DNA of 64,000 nt from Carposina sasakii (taxonomy: Eukaryota; Arthropoda; Insecta; Lepidoptera; Carposinidae): positions 8,742,001-8,806,000 of the forward strand of contig CP053154.1 in NCBI GenBank assembly GCA_014607495.2. Direction: 5' to 3'. Positions 43,254 through 56,580 of this stretch are shown one piece after another (position 1 is the stretch's first letter; every line of letters begins with the position of its first letter). A model generated the notes under the pieces. That model did not search any database. It was not told the origin of the DNA and saw only the letters and a program-made list of their open reading frames with translations. The position numbers and the translations under genes are program-made.

Positions 43254-46200
43254 CTTACTAACTTTATGTTACGGGTTGCTTATTTGTTAAGTTACGCGTT
43301 TTCTATTTTTTCTGAAAACCTTCAAATTTGTCTTTATTTTATTTCTAGCAAACTGAAACGACAAAAACAGTAGAAGTACAGCGTGAGTTGTGATAAATCC
43401 CCTTAACATTCCTCCGCCCTTTGTATTTGGGATAGCCCTTTCGATAATTTAATTAATTCCGCTCAATATACCTGGGTCTGATATATTGACACATGTCTCT
43501 GGATTTTGTAAATATTATTTGTCTAATTACGATTACATCACATGACGAAATGGCATGGGTGGGACCATAGCATATGTCTATGGACCATAGGCATATTTCA
43601 ATACAACGAACGCAATCAGACCCTTAAAACTACCCAAAAACAAATAAATGTGTGAAAAGTATGCTCTCTAAAACCATGTTCCATTTAATAAAACGTAAAA
43701 CTGAAAGAAATAATATTTCATAAAATTTGCTTCAAACTTAATACAAACAAACATTGCTGTATAAATCGAACGTTCATGAGAAAAAGGTAAATATCTTATC
43801 GGAATAATATTCATAGACACAAAAAACATCATTTCAGATGGCAAATACTCGTATCCCCAGTTCACGATCACTCATAGAATTTTCAGCAGCAATAAAAAAA
43901 CAGTTCACCCCTCGAAAGTCCTTCAAATGGAGGGTTACATTTGAAAAACAATATTGTCTTCGATGTCTCAGTCTATCAGAGAGGAGTCAATGGCGGAGTT
44001 CGCAAAAGTGTCACGTAATATGTAAATCGTTCAGGTCGCTATGTGTCCCGACTGTCAAAAGCATCCGGCGAAGAATAGATCTTCCGTCGATTTTTTCCGA
44101 ATGACGACTTCACTTTCAAACAGCTTGGGGAGAAAGTTTCTCTGTAAACGGAATCTTTTGTTACTGCCATTGTATTGTCGTTCGTGTTCAATGTTGTGCT
44201 AGAAATTATATATTTGGGATCTTTTTGTTATCCTGAATTGAAATTTATATAATAGCTGTCCTGTGAATAAGCACGTGAAAATGGTAAAATTTAAATGTTT
44301 CGTTATAAAACTATTGGTATTTGTTTTGTAGATATTTTAATTATATTTTATTTCAAATATTCACTTACATGCTTTTTAATGTTCTTAGAGTAAAATTAAA
44401 TACTTGTACCAAATAACAAAATATTATTAATTTTTATATTGACATCTAAAACTGTTCATTAAAAATATGGTATAGGCGTCGCCATGCCCCGCTTTTGTGG
44501 TCGACTTGGTGGGGGCACTACCTTTCCTACAGGTAAGACGGATGCTTACGACTCGACTCTTACGACATGCACGGAAGAAGATGCGGCTGCTGTATTCTAG
44601 TGAAGCCACGAATCTGCACAGGCTAAGTAAGTACCAATTTTTAAAAAGGTATATCTCTATTTGTGACATAAAAATCACGCCACAACATCTGTAAACCACA
44701 AAAAGGCGCGTCAAATTTAAATACAGACACGTGCGGGCATACTTTTATCCAAAGCGTCTCGGCGTTTAATGGTGCAACAATTTCGCTCGGATCTCGCCGA
44801 GACGGTTTGTTTAAATATGCAACATTATGCAACATGTCAGGTGACGTCACGGCACTCAAAATATTACAGGCGTTGCCACGTTAGCATAATAAAACGTGGC
44901 TGCAGGCGCATAAACTGCGCTAACGAGGTGCACGGGATTCAAATGTGCAGTATTTGTTTTGGCTGGAGCTTAAGACGGCATAGCTGTATTGATTCGACGG
45001 AGGTGTATGCAAGTATCTGTAAAATAATTTATTCATGTGAAGCATTCTATTTTTATTTATGTAAAAGTTAAAAAAAAATATATAAGCCGAGCTTATGGTA
45101 GTAGTTTAGCAATTCCGTTTAATTGTAAAATTTATTTCGATTGAACCGAATTAATATATAAATTCGGTTTTTTGCTTTCACACAAGCCTTAGTACATCTA
45201 TCTATCCTTGTTATAAACTTTATTTCTGAAAACTTTACTCAGTAGGTACAATAAAGAATAAGAATTCGTTCAGTTAAGTTAGCTTGTAGGCCGTAAAGCA
45301 CGGGACCACGGTCTGAAAAAACATGTCTAGAATTCTGGGCTTGACAACCCGCCTCTTTCATTTAAAAATGTATTCGGTGCCTAATACTATGAAGTTCTAG
45401 TTTCCACAAGTCGTCAGTTTATTGTAACTTTCATGTAAGAATAATCGTTTATATTAATATAACCGAACTCGTGTCAGGAAAACTGTATCGACTAGAACAT
45501 GCAATAAAAAGTAGTGAGGATAGATCGACGCATTACCTCGGACTTGCGGGATTATGGCCGCTCGTCGCTAACTGAGAGTTATGACTATGATACTTGGACT
45601 CATGTAGTTACTACATAATATATAGGTGCGAAAAATAAGAAATAAAAATATTTAACAATGAAATATTTGTTTTCTTCATTTTGTTATAACAATACAATAT
45701 GTTTATGGAATTGTTGAACCTTAATGCTTACAAGGAGACAATAATATTATTAAGTAATAGAAATATTATTGATCAATTTTGCGATCAAAGCAGCAATTAT
45801 TACTCCTTAGATCTTAGAACATACACTTATACTGGTATTTAAGTATTAACATAGTGTTGAAGCCTATTTCGAAAACAAAACATCGGGTAACAAATTAAAA
45901 TATTCTACGTAATTTGTTATTTCTAATCCATACTTGTGATACAATTTGTAATAAAATTATACATTGGAACATGGGACCTACTGAAATATTGCAAATTCTA
46001 AAGTATATTTTTTATAAGGAAAAGATAGCCGGAGGCGGATTACAGCTCGGACGCGTCTAACAGAGAGTTACGAGCGTCTTACTCTGCCTTGCGCTATGAG
46101 AATATACGGCGAGCCTACACGTTTATCCTACTAACGATATATTTAGTACAACATATTAGATTTTTCCGTATTAACCTGCTTAAAAATATTTTATGTACCT

Positions 46201-47048
46201 AACCAGTGAGAATGCTTCTGCTTGTGGTTTGTCACAGGTAGTACTCGTACCTACCGAGTTGTTTTACTAGGTGTCTCTATCATTTATATTTAAGATACGA
46301 ATATGTACCTTTACCGTAATTAGCCATAGGAAAATGTAAATAGTTACTTAATTTCATTATTTAAAGAATTAAACGTTATATTTCCTACGAGATAGATAAA
46401 TAGATTGATTGAAAATTCTTTATTGCACTATAAAGTTATACAAAGGCGAACTACATGGTAAACCACAATTAAATCTTAACCAACCCACTCAAATACCCTC
46501 AAAACATAACTCCCGCAGGCAGATGTAGAAATAACAATATTATCCTAAATTTCCACCTGAATTTGTGTGGAAGGTTGAAACGAAATTTATGTGAGCTTAA
46601 GACTAGGATTTTCTTTACGCCGGCGATAAGTCCCGTTTAAGACAGGCGCACACCAGACGCTTCCACTATTCTTACTTTAGTTCGCTGTCCGAAGGGGAGT
46701 TTCAACTGTTGTAAATTAGCCGACTTGTGTTTACTAACTAGAACTAGTTACTGTAATGTCTCTATAAATTACTTCCCTGAAAACTAAACCCTTCCTAAAA
46801 CAGCTTTTATAAGTACTCTTGTAGGAACCTAGATAAGGTTAAGAATATTGATCTGGAAATAGCTATTAGTAGGGATAGTAGGGTCGATTCCGGCAGTCAC
46901 ACTTAAACCTAAACCTAACCTAATCTTAGTCAGGTTTATCTCTCTCCGTTCTTAACATAAATGGCTGAGAGAGAAAAGGACAGGTAGAAGTAATTTTACG
47001 TTTAGGTTTAAGTATGACTGCCGAAATCGACCATAGTATCTACCTATA
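43254..47048. other. No cellular gene seen; retroposon fragments
   Basis: Holds a SINE-like fragment at about 44480-44615 (CTCTTACGACATGCACGGAA) and a possible reversed LINE tail near 46410-46530 (TTCTTTATTGCACTATAAAG). Frames at 43838 and 44769 (88 and 100 codons) overlap equally long antisense frames and show no motifs. Confidence 0.4.
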
Positions 47049-47308
47049 CAGGGTGTAACAGAAAGGGTATGTTAAGCGAAAAGCTATGTAAATAGCCCAT
47101 TATGAAGACCCTATTTCCAAAATTTGAGACTCGAGATCACATGTTTATTTTTCAAGATTGTATAAACATTCCTGAGTTGTTTCGGAATTCTCCATACTAT
47201 TTGGAAAAATGAACATGTGATTTCAAGTCTGAAATTTTGTGGGTAGGTTTATTTTAGTGGGCTATTTACATAGCTCTTCGCTTTACATACCCCTTTTGTT
47301 ACACCCTG
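47049..47308. mobile_element. MITE with TATA-flanked CAGGGTGTAACA ends
   Basis: CAGGGTGTAACAGAAAGGGT, then AGCTATGTAAATAGCCCA; right arm TGGGCTATTTACATAGCTC and TTTTGTTACACCCTG. Flanked on both sides by TATA. About 55-bp termini; a truncated relative is at 18665. Confidence 0.8.
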
Positions 47309-50198
47309 TATAGGAATCCCACTATCTATTACCACTACATTAATACGCTATGAAAACTGCTTACTCGTACTATAGAGAATCTAATCCACAAAATTTTAGA
47401 GTCGGAATCACATGTTTATTTTTCAAGATTGTTTCAACATTCCTTAGTATGGATACTATCAGAAGTTATTTTTCAGATAGTATCCATACTCTGGAATAGT
47501 GATGGACATCTGATTTTGAGTTTTAGCAGTATAATTAAAAGTTATATAACTACTAACTCTAATACGAATTACCTACTCTGCTCCATGCTGTACTTTATAG
47601 GAAACAATTGAACATCGTAGTCACTTCATTATACCTACTTGAAGCAAAGGCTCTTCAACCGATTGCCCTGTCAAGAACTTCCTTTACCTATATTTTTACG
47701 TTCAGGCTTCGAAGAGAATTTACATGTTATTGAATTTTTTACCTTCGTTAGATCGATTGTAATAAATTCTTTCCAAGGGAAATTGTTAGATGCCTACCCT
47801 ATTTTGTTGCTTGTTTATTCTTTATTCCTATCCTTTATGTAAGCTTAGTATGAGGATATATTTAGGTGAACTGTATCTAGTAGTTTTATAGTCTGAGGTT
47901 GTTGCAAAGTGGTAAACAAAAAACTATGAGACGAAACAAAGGGCCAAGATATTCCTCATACACCAGTAATACCATAGGTACACGACAAAAACCATCATAC
48001 AGCAATCTCCAATCCCTCGCTAACAGGCCATTCAATTTAGACTGATGCATTATGTATGCCGGTGGTATCGCATCATGTCTCTAATTGCCATGCGATGATT
48101 GCATGAGTTTCGTTAGCTAATAGTAATATTTAGGAAACATAGTTTATGTCTTATTAGAAAAAAATTAAGATGCGTATTATTTATCTTGTATGGAGTTATC
48201 CATGAACTTAGTAATTAATGGCTACTTTAAAATTTAATTCTTTGGTTATCCAATTAAACCTATAATTTTGTACAAAATAGAATATCCATAAATAAAATAA
48301 CACTGTTTTTTTTGTAAAACTGAATAGATTTCATGATTTTTAGGGTATGTTTGGTATTTGAGCTATTGGCAACTTTCGAATCTGTCTGTTACTAATCCAT
48401 CCATCACAAAAATCAAGGAAACAATAAAGCCGCCTATTTATATTGCTTTAATAAAAATAATCCACCTTTGATCTAGTATTCGACAAAAGACACACTGTGC
48501 TCGCCCACTGTGCATTCAATCCAGCGTGATGCATTATGCATCTGGACCTGCATTTGCTGGATCTAATTACGTGTAATGCTGCAGACAGACGCCGGCGATG
48601 AATATTAGATCACGGCCTAGTGGAGCTGCTCCGATATTGCATGATGCCTTTGTGGATTCTGCCGGTTCAAGTTTTAAATGAATTTTATCTTTAAGATATT
48701 GGTTTTGTGAATTGAATGTTAGTTCCGAATAGTGACGCCTGATACAATTCAACATATTTTTTAAGACTTGGAATTGGTATGCAACATTATGTAAGTGAGG
48801 TTCAATCGATTTTGGTAAAATGCCTTTAAATAATTAAGTCAGAGTAAATTTTACTATCCATTAGCTGTTTATGTAATAAAACATATTTATTTCTTCAAAG
48901 CTAAATCAGAAACTGAAAATCAGCGATTCGACATTGCGGGCCCAACTTTTCAAATAATACACAAAACAATGACAATATTACGTGTGACCTGTCGCTTACC
49001 AGTCAAGTAGCCCACTCACCTGCGATATGTTTATGAGTGTTGTTTAATGAGAAATGCATAAATAATGGAATATGTTTATACCACACGTGATTCAAGTACC
49101 TCATCATTTACAGCGACTGTAACCTCTTCAGCAGGCAGGTACCACACCGCGCATAATAAGTGTTTCTAGGTGGCGCTCCCAAGGTTTCAAATGAGTACGT
49201 TTCATGGCAACATTTAAGCTAAAAACTGTCTAAAAATATTGAGTATTTTCGCTTCACATACCAAGACTTTTTTCATCATCAATTGAAACAAAAAAATGTT
49301 TCAGCCTTTACGCGATACAGAGTCCTTAAATTCATTCTAGCATAGTATCTCCAGTTAAGGCAATCACAGACTCGACCAGCGCGCGACTCTAACTGTCGTA
49401 TTTTCTCATAAGGGTGGAGAAAATGCCGTCATAACTAACGGTTAGTCGGCTCCCTAGTGTGTTGTAAAGATGCCCTTAACACTACTCTTCATTTTCTAGT
49501 GGCAACGTTGTGAATGCCGGAGTCTTACGTCGAAAAGGCTTTTTAATTTTATGCCAGATGTACAAAGCAGGTTGTTTTAGTATTTTAAATTGAACCTACT
49601 TCTTTACTGATGTAACCGGTATTTTTATTAGATAATTGTATTAGTCAATATGATTTATAAAGGCTCCAAAATCATTATTTCAAATTCAATACTGATTCAT
49701 TGTCAAAATATTTTCCAATAAATATTAAAATAATTGGAGTGTTGCCTAGGGGGTGTCTAATTGCCGGATATACTTGAACTTTAAAAAAAACTTTACCCCT
49801 TTATTAGTACAGATGATTCTGGTAATTAGTGCTGGATATATTTAGAAAAACGTGGTAATAGAGCATCAAAAATAGGGTAAGTCGTTACATCGTCTCACGT
49901 GGCGCCCTAATAGCCTACACTATGGCAGGTGCCAGGAGTCCCACGGTTCCCACGGCATCCTAAAGGTTATTGGGCCTCTCACGCTTTTTATTGCCTGAAC
50001 GCAGTTTGAACTCAATTATTTTTATGGGCGAGCAAATTGCTATTTTGTTGCTATATCACGTTTATCAGGGCGGAATTAGTTTTGCGATTGATAGCGTTTT
50101 TAAATCGACGCTGAATAGAGGCCGTGCTTTATTGTAACTATAAAGACGTACCTATTAATATTTAAGTTAACGAAATAAATATCTAATCTCATATATAC
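47309..50198. other. No recognisable gene; one perfect hairpin
   Basis: AT-rich. A 15-bp perfect hairpin (AGTATGGATACTATC, 47445-47459, and its inverse at 47475-47489) follows a CACATGTTTATTTTTCAAGA stretch shared with the MITE at 47049. Nothing else stands out. Confidence 0.45.
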
Positions 50199-50450
50199 GG
50201 CCGATTGGTGTAGTTGGTAGTGGCCCTGCCTGCGACGCCATAGGTCCTGGGTTCGAATCCCGGTAGGTGCAAACATTGATGTGATGAATATCGATGTTTG
50301 TTTCCAAGTCATGGATGTTTATATACTTATCTATGTATTTATATACCGTTGCTTAGTACCCACGACACAAGACCTTAGGGATCTTAGTGTGGACTAGGTC
50401 AATGTGTTGTGAAGTGTGTGAATATTTATTTATTTATTTATTTATTTAAG
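50199..50450 (+). mobile_element. tRNA-derived SINE
   Basis: Head GGCCGATTGGTGTAGTTGG (A box) and GGGTTCGAATCCCGG (B box) about 45 bp apart, then a tRNA-unrelated body with ACCCACGACACAAGACCTTA and a (TTTA)n tail at about 50428-50448. A full-length pol III retroposon of lepidopteran type. The open frame on the other strand (APTGIRTQDLWRRR) is a common artefact of this repeat. Confidence 0.8.
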
Positions 50451-51198
50451 ATGAAAGTGTAAGTATAGGGGGGGGGGGGTTTAAATTTTATTCACAGTTT
50501 TCTAAAGACTTAAAAGTTCAGTGAAATATCAAAGTTACCATTTTTGTAGCGGACAGCGAAAAATACGATAGCGTTTCGGCTTTGATATACCTCTTAGTGA
50601 CACTAACGGGATCAATCACGTGTACACTTCGCCTTTGTGAATAGGTCAATGGTTGAAACAGGGCGCCTTTCAATCGGAAGGCTTAGGTGCGATCCCAGTC
50701 ACGGGCCTGTACCACTGGATTTATTTCATATACGGATTTAAATATACTAAAATAGATACTTAGCTGTACCCGAGGAGGGTTGGCGTCAGGCAGGCAGCCG
50801 GTCGTAAAACAAACGCTAAGTCTTTGGCAAAAATCGGAAAAACTAACGGAAAGAAACCACATTGCGCCGTCGTCGCCAAAAAAGATGGGACAAGGGCAAG
50901 AAAATGACCATGAGAGTACACATCTCACGACTACGCATGATAATCATTAGTTATATTATGCAGGTATATCTAGTAAACTCCGCTGCATGAAGATAGTGAG
51001 TTACATGGTTACCCACGTTATACCTATGTAAATGTGTGGGACAATGCAAATGTAATCTATCGCTAAAATACGCAGAAGCAGATTTTACAGTTATGTTTTA
51101 CCTATCGAGCCAGATGTAAATGATCAGTGAAGTCATCACCTGAGAGAACTCCTCGAGTCCCTTAGGCAACTCTATCGACATGCACACATTTTCCGACA
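50451..51198. repeat. Poly-G run and retroposon-tail fragments
   Basis: A run of about 12 G near 50467-50479. Sequence at 50640-50930 with GGTGCGATCCCAGTCACGGG and GGCAGGCAGCCGGTCGTAAA looks like a tRNA-like/LINE-tail mosaic. A SINE-like fragment near 51150-51185 abuts the reverse transcriptase remnant. Weakly supported. Confidence 0.35.
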
Positions 51199-52045
51199 CT
51201 ATTTCTTATTTACATCAATGATCTTTGTGACCTGCTGATCGAGAACGGTTCTATTTTTTCCTATGCCGACGATACTGCTATCGTTCGGGAACAACATGGG
51301 ATGGTGTTAGGCGATCAGCTGAAAAGGGTCTGTCTGAGATCGCTGGTTGGCTAAATATTAATCTCCTTACACTAAATACTTCAAAGACGAATTTTATATG
51401 TTTCAGTTCAGATAAAAGGTCCCAACCGCCAGCGACATTTCTTCTTAGAATGCACACCTGTGTTGACCAATCCGATCTCTGATCCTGTCCCTATCTCGAA
51501 AATAATCGACGCGATAAAATGTCTGAGTGTAATGCTGGATTACAGGCACTTACATCTCGAGTTAATCATGGGGCGTGTCAGGAGGCTAATTTGGATTTTC
51601 AAAAACCTACGCCATATTATGAATAGTGAACTTCTAAACAAGGTTTACATGGCTTTAGCGCAATCAGTGATCACATATTGCATTCCTGTTTGGGATGGAG
51701 CTACTAAGACTAGGTTCCTTGATCTAGAGAGAGTCCAAAGATCACTTCTTAAAGTAATGTATTTAAAATAATACCAATATCCAACTGCAGACCTATATAG
51801 ACTTTGTGATCTCCTATCAGTTAGAAAACTTTATGTTTTACATGCAATCTTATCTTTACATAAAAATATACTCGATAAAAGACGTAAGCACTCCGTGATC
51901 CCTCCACTCCCAGCGCGTTCTGGCTTTGCTGGACGACAATACGCCACTCTATCTGGATATATGTATAATTTGGTGAATCAAAAACTTAACATCTATCCTG
52001 AACCCTTATACACCTGTAAGAAACCTTTAACGGAATGGTTAAAAA
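51199..52045 (+). pseudogene. Non-LTR reverse transcriptase remnant (jockey-like)
   Basis: The frame at 51199 reads LFLIYINDLCDLLIENGS, then the YADD catalytic box (TAT GCC GAC GAT), TAIVREQHG and, after frameshifts, NLLTLNTSKTNFICF. From about 51530 it continues LIWIFKNLRHIMN, ALAQSVITYCIPVWDGATK and RFLDLERVQRSLLKVMY, and from 51895 IPPLPARSGFAGRQYATLSG. These are typical of jockey/CR1-type LINEs common in moths. The N-terminal part and endonuclease are gone, and there are several stops. A (TA)n microsatellite follows at about 52055-52110. Confidence 0.7.
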
Positions 52046-52054
52046 ATGTCATAG

Positions 52055-52107
<53 letters not shown>

Positions 52108-52110
52108 ATA
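52055..52110. repeat. (TA)n microsatellite
   Basis: About 25 TA units directly after the reverse transcriptase remnant. Confidence 0.9.
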
Positions 52111-52883
52111 TATATAATCCTTAGAAGGATGTAGTAACTATGGCTATCTAACCCACCTGTTGACTTGTACTTAAAATGTCACCCACACACACATATCACA
52201 TCCTCGGGGAATGGTGTAATTGTTAAATCTTTTGTAAAAGCGACTAAGGGCAAGAGCGAGATATCCCCAACACAAGTATTATTATTACTTACTGGGGCTT
52301 TCTCGATAGAACAGAAAATGTTTTACTGAAATAAAGCAATTTTTATTTTATTTTTTTATTTATTTTATGCACGGAAGGAGATGCAACTGATTTATCCTAG
52401 TGACTCCCCGGGCCAAAAGGAAAACAAAATTGTCATTAGCCGTTATCTTTTTAGCTGCTTTATATATGCAACTGTATGTTGGTTATTTTCACGATTAACG
52501 CATAAACGCGCGATACAAAGTGGGGGATCGACATTAATCCTGTATGCCAGCTTACAAATGAAGCTTCGAAAATCTCTACAATCTTTCTTGGATTACGCTG
52601 GGATCAGCACATGTTTTTACGAAATCTCAAAAAATAAACAGATTTATTTTGAAGCTGTGATTATAAATATTCCTTGGAGACGTATGAAAGCCCTTATACT
52701 TAGGTATTATATTGAAGGCTTATGGGATTTTTTATTCTGTATATAGGTAAGCTTTTATTTTTAGACTTTTGTTTTACCTACCTTTAAATAAATACATTAG
52801 ATGTGACTACCTATATATAGGTATGCAGGCTTACGTAAGGTCTCTTATCTTGCAATAACAAAATTATTTATATATTTTTTTAT

Positions 52884-53157
52884 GTCTTCTATGCTGCTCT
52901 GGGAGTGAAAAAATAATGTGTAATACTACAGCTGCTTCTCTTCCCGGGCATACTGTACAAGCCAGTAGAGGGACAAGAGGGTCTTGGTGTTTTGTAGGCG
53001 ATGGGTTGACCACCTGTCACTACTAACCGAACTTGTACATCTCAACTATACCCTAAAAATTGGTCAGAAGTGGCACCATGTGGTTCTATCGGCCCTTAGT
53101 GCTCTGCCTACCCCGTAAGGGATAAAGGCGTGATTATATGTATATGTATATATGTAA
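52884..53157 (+). repeat. SINE-like retroposon, copy 2
   Basis: TCTTCTATGCTGCTCTGGGA to GGGATAAAGGCGTGATTATA and a TATGTATA tail; fuller than the copy at 32905. Confidence 0.75.
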
Positions 53158-53514
53158 CATAATGTGAATTTTACTAGCGGTCGGTCATAGTACCTTCAAT
53201 TGCTTCGCTATTTTAAGATACACTTAGGTTAGCCTAAGAACCAAACGATTGTCATAACATGTATTAAGAAAATACAAAGAATCACGATTCCCTAAACTAT
53301 GTTTACTCAAAATCATTTCCAGGTGCGACTTCCTCTCGCAATGAGCTATGTAAACTTTGCTAAACGCGTAGAAAATACGGCTTTACCAGAGACAGAAAAG
53401 AAAGACACACGCCTTTATTTATTTAAACGGCTGATTTGGACGCAAACACCTCGCTATAGCCAGAACAAACTGAAGAAAATAAACATTAATATTTTGTGAT
53501 AAAACTATAGGTAG

Positions 53515-56265
53515 ATATGTTTTCCAAGCTATAACTTATTAGAATTTACCGCTCACTTAATAGCTGTTAAATGGGATATGATTTGTGGTTACGATGACGT
53601 TAATGAAATGGTTAATGTGTTTTCTCAGTATATTGTAGCGTTGTTCGATTCGTATGCACCTGTAAAATTATTAAAAGTTAAACCACATTCTTATCCATGG
53701 ATTACACCGACTATAAAAGTTATGATGAAGCTACGTGATAAAGCTTCTGTGGAATATCATAAAACTAAATCAGAAACTAAAAAAACATACTACAAATGTC
53801 TTAAGAATACTGTTAATCAAGCCCTATTTCACGAAAAAACAGCATATTTTAAATTCAACATAAACAATCTAATAAATTCTCCTAAAAAGTTATGGAAAAA
53901 TATTAAAAATACATTACTACCTAAAACAAATTCTGAACTGCCGCCTCATTTTCAAGATCCTGATGATATTAATAATAAATTTTTGACTGTTCCTAAAACA
54001 TTAGACATAACAATTTCACAGCTAACATTTTTTGAATTTTACAACTATAGTGACGCAAAGTTTAAATTAGAACCTGTGGGTATGGATACTATTGCAAAGA
54101 TAATTAGATCTTTAAAATCAAATGCCATTGGTGGTGATTTAATAAGTTTAGATATGCTTCTAATAACGCTCCCCCACTCGCTGCAAGCCATACATAGAAT
54201 AATAAATCTGTCTTTAAGTTCTTCTGTTTTCCCTGAGGCTTGGAAATTAGCAATAGTCCATCCCCTCCCCAAAATTGCTAATCCCGTCGATGTAAAAGAT
54301 CTACGTCCAATAAGCATTCTACCTTGTCTGTCCAAAATTTTGGAAAAGGCAGTAAGTTTTCAGTTGACCGATTTCCTGGAGAAAAATCAAATACTGCCAG
54401 ACATGCAATCGGGTTTTAGGAAGGGACGTGGTACAGTCACCGCTCTATTGGATGTGACCGATAATATTCTGGTTGCACAGGATAGAGGTATGTGTACTAT
54501 GTTGGTTCTTTTGGATTTCTCAAGAGCATTCGACTCTATTAACATTGATTTGCTTGTATCTAAGCTGGCTTATTACGGCCTTGACGTTTCAGCTAGAAAA
54601 TGGTTCTCTAGTTACCTTTGTAATCGTATTCAACGTGTTAAGCTGACTGGCAACAATGGTATCCCGCATCTCTCAAGCACGGCCTCTGTAAACAGAGGTG
54701 TACCGCAAGGCTCTATACTAGGCCCTATTCTTTTTATTTTGTATTCTGCGGATATACAGTATCATATCAAGCACTGTAAATTCCACATTTATGCTGATGA
54801 TATACAGGTATACATCTCCTTTAATCCAACTGATATTGAGAGTGCTACTAATAAACTAAACGCAGATCTTTCAAATATTGCTCGTTGGTCTGAAACTAAT
54901 GGTTTATTGCTTAACCCTGGGAAGACTAAGTATTTGATATTCGGCAGCCCACACCAGCTAGCAAGCATAGAAACAGCCGCATCTGTAAAGCTTATGGGTG
55001 AACCTATAGAGCGTGTGTATAAAGCTCGTAATTTAGGATTGCAAATGGACAGTGACCTTCGCTTTACAGATCATATAACTAATCTTGCTGGGACCTGTTT
55101 TTATAAGGTCAAAGTTTTATATAGAATGAGACCATACTTATCTGAACAGTTGAGAATCCGGCTGGTAGAATCACTTGTTTTATCCAAATTAAACTATACA
55201 GATGTAGTATATGGCCCTCGACTGCTACAAAAGACAGCACGGCTGGTGCAACGTGTTCAAAATGCTTGTTCTCGATTTTGTTTTAACGTTCCTCTGAGAG
55301 GACACGTCTCTCCATTTTTAAATAAACATTCTTTGTTAAAAATGAGACACAGACGCAAACTACATTTGGCCTGTTTACTTTTTGGCGTTCTGAAACATAA
55401 TGCTCCCGCTTATTTATCTGACAAATTTAGTGAGTTGTCTAGCCTAAGATCTTGCAATCGTCGACAATGCTCGATACAGCTTTCAACGCAACGACACAAA
55501 ACAGTAGCCTTTAAAGGTAGTTTTCGTTATGCTGCATCGAAATGCTGGAATAATATTCCACCACCGATTAGGAACCTAAAATCTATTGAGACTTTTAAAT
55601 TAAAATTAAAACAATACTTACTTAACTGGCAAAAGGAGCAAGAAGTTCTGGCACACGATACTAGTGCAATTTAATGGGATTATGTAATATATTTTTATTG
55701 TACTTGTATTATAATTGTATAGTATATTATAGTATGTATATTGTTATTATGTATCTCTTTATTGTTTTATATATAAATATTTGCTTGTATTCAATTTAAT
55801 ATTAATTAGAATTTTTTTATTTTTAGTATTTTACTATCTCTTTAGTTTATATACCTACCTATAATGAATTTTGGATTGGGAAAATTTTATAACAAACTGC
55901 CAATTGTAATTTTTTTTTTTGTTAAACTAAACATTTATTATTTACTATATATATGTGTATGTGTATGTGTGTGTATGTGTATATGTATATGTGTGTGTAT
56001 GTGTATGTATGTATATATGTATGTATATATATGAATGTGTGTGTGTATGTGTGTATGTATATATGTGTGTATATATATATCCAATGGCCTCAGCGGAAGA
56101 TCAGCGCAATTCACATATTGCATATGCTGAGCTGGGACCATTTTGCAACATTTGTATATTACTCTTTTAATACTTATAGTCTTAACTTGATTTTATTATT
56201 ATGTGTACAACTACATAATGTTGCAAATAAAGAAATTTTGATTTGATTTTGATTTTTTGATTTGA
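53515..56265 (+). mobile_element. 5'-truncated CR1/jockey-like LINE
   Basis: Reverse transcriptase frame, a 3' UTR of about 0.6 kb with a TG/TA microsatellite (55950-56080), an AATAAAG and a terminal (GATTT)n tail at about 56235-56265. The ATTTGATTTTGATTT-type tail marks the true 3' end. No endonuclease lies upstream, so the copy was truncated at integration. Confidence 0.75.
53578..55674 (+). CDS. LINE reverse transcriptase, 698 aa, endonuclease missing
   Basis: The frame is open from 53515; the first ATG is 53578. The N-terminal 150 residues match the region linking endonuclease to reverse transcriptase in CR1/jockey LINEs (SYAPVKLLKVK, PWITPTIKVM). The palm follows with DLRPISILPCLSKILEK, catalytic D313 in LLDFSRAFDSIN, GVPQGSILGPILF and Y405-ADD. 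The thumb and the C-terminal R-x-L-V-Q-R-V-Q-N and NNIPPPIRN blocks, typical of this group, are present. No stop or frameshift across 698 codons suggests recent insertion. Because the endonuclease is absent the ATG is probably not a natural start, so the copy is unlikely to be autonomous. Confidence 0.8.
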   Translation: MICGYDDVNEMVNVFSQYIVALFDSYAPVKLLKVKPHSYPWITPTIKVMMKLRDKASVEYHKTKSETKKTYYKCLKNTVNQALFHEKTAYFKFNINNLINSPKKLWKNIKNTLLPKTNSELPPHFQDPDDINNKFLTVPKTLDITISQLTFFEFYNYSDAKFKLEPVGMDTIAKIIRSLKSNAIGGDLISLDMLLITLPHSLQAIHRIINLSLSSSVFPEAWKLAIVHPLPKIANPVDVKDLRPISILPCLSKILEKAVSFQLTDFLEKNQILPDMQSGFRKGRGTVTALLDVTDNILVAQDRGMCTMLVLLDFSRAFDSINIDLLVSKLAYYGLDVSARKWFSSYLCNRIQRVKLTGNNGIPHLSSTASVNRGVPQGSILGPILFILYSADIQYHIKHCKFHIYADDIQVYISFNPTDIESATNKLNADLSNIARWSETNGLLLNPGKTKYLIFGSPHQLASIETAASVKLMGEPIERVYKARNLGLQMDSDLRFTDHITNLAGTCFYKVKVLYRMRPYLSEQLRIRLVESLVLSKLNYTDVVYGPRLLQKTARLVQRVQNACSRFCFNVPLRGHVSPFLNKHSLLKMRHRRKLHLACLLFGVLKHNAPAYLSDKFSELSSLRSCNRRQCSIQLSTQRHKTVAFKGSFRYAASKCWNNIPPPIRNLKSIETFKLKLKQYLLNWQKEQEVLAHDTSAI

Positions 56266-56329
56266 CTATAAATATATTTAGCTACGTATCTACATATACC
56301 TATAGTATGAGTCGTGTAGTGTCGGCGGA

Positions 56330-56580
56330 GTGGTACCTTAAAGCACCCCACGTCTGCCCGTGGGTATCGTAAGAGGCATTTAAGGGTTTCCAGGAGGTGG
56401 GCAGCCAGCAGCGCCTCTCGTATTGACTACATATTCCGAAAATCACACTGTGGTCAACAACCCGCATGCTCAGTGTGATAACTATGGGCTGAAACCTCTC
56501 TATGGTAGTTAAAGCCTTGTTGCAAGCCCTGAGGGCGGCCTACGTCCAGTAGTGGACTGATGACAATGTAGATGAGGAAA
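56330..56580 (+). repeat. LINE/SINE 3'-tail-like sequence
   Basis: Includes CACCCCACGTCTGCCCGTGG and a GGCGGCCTACGTCCAGTAGT stretch followed by GGACTGATGACAATG, as in common moth retroposon tails. No coding frame. Confidence 0.5.

Noticed and set aside
55938..56246. Overlapping frames rich in Val/Tyr/Cys or His/Ile/Thr
   Set aside because: Translations of the TG/TA microsatellite in the LINE 3' UTR.
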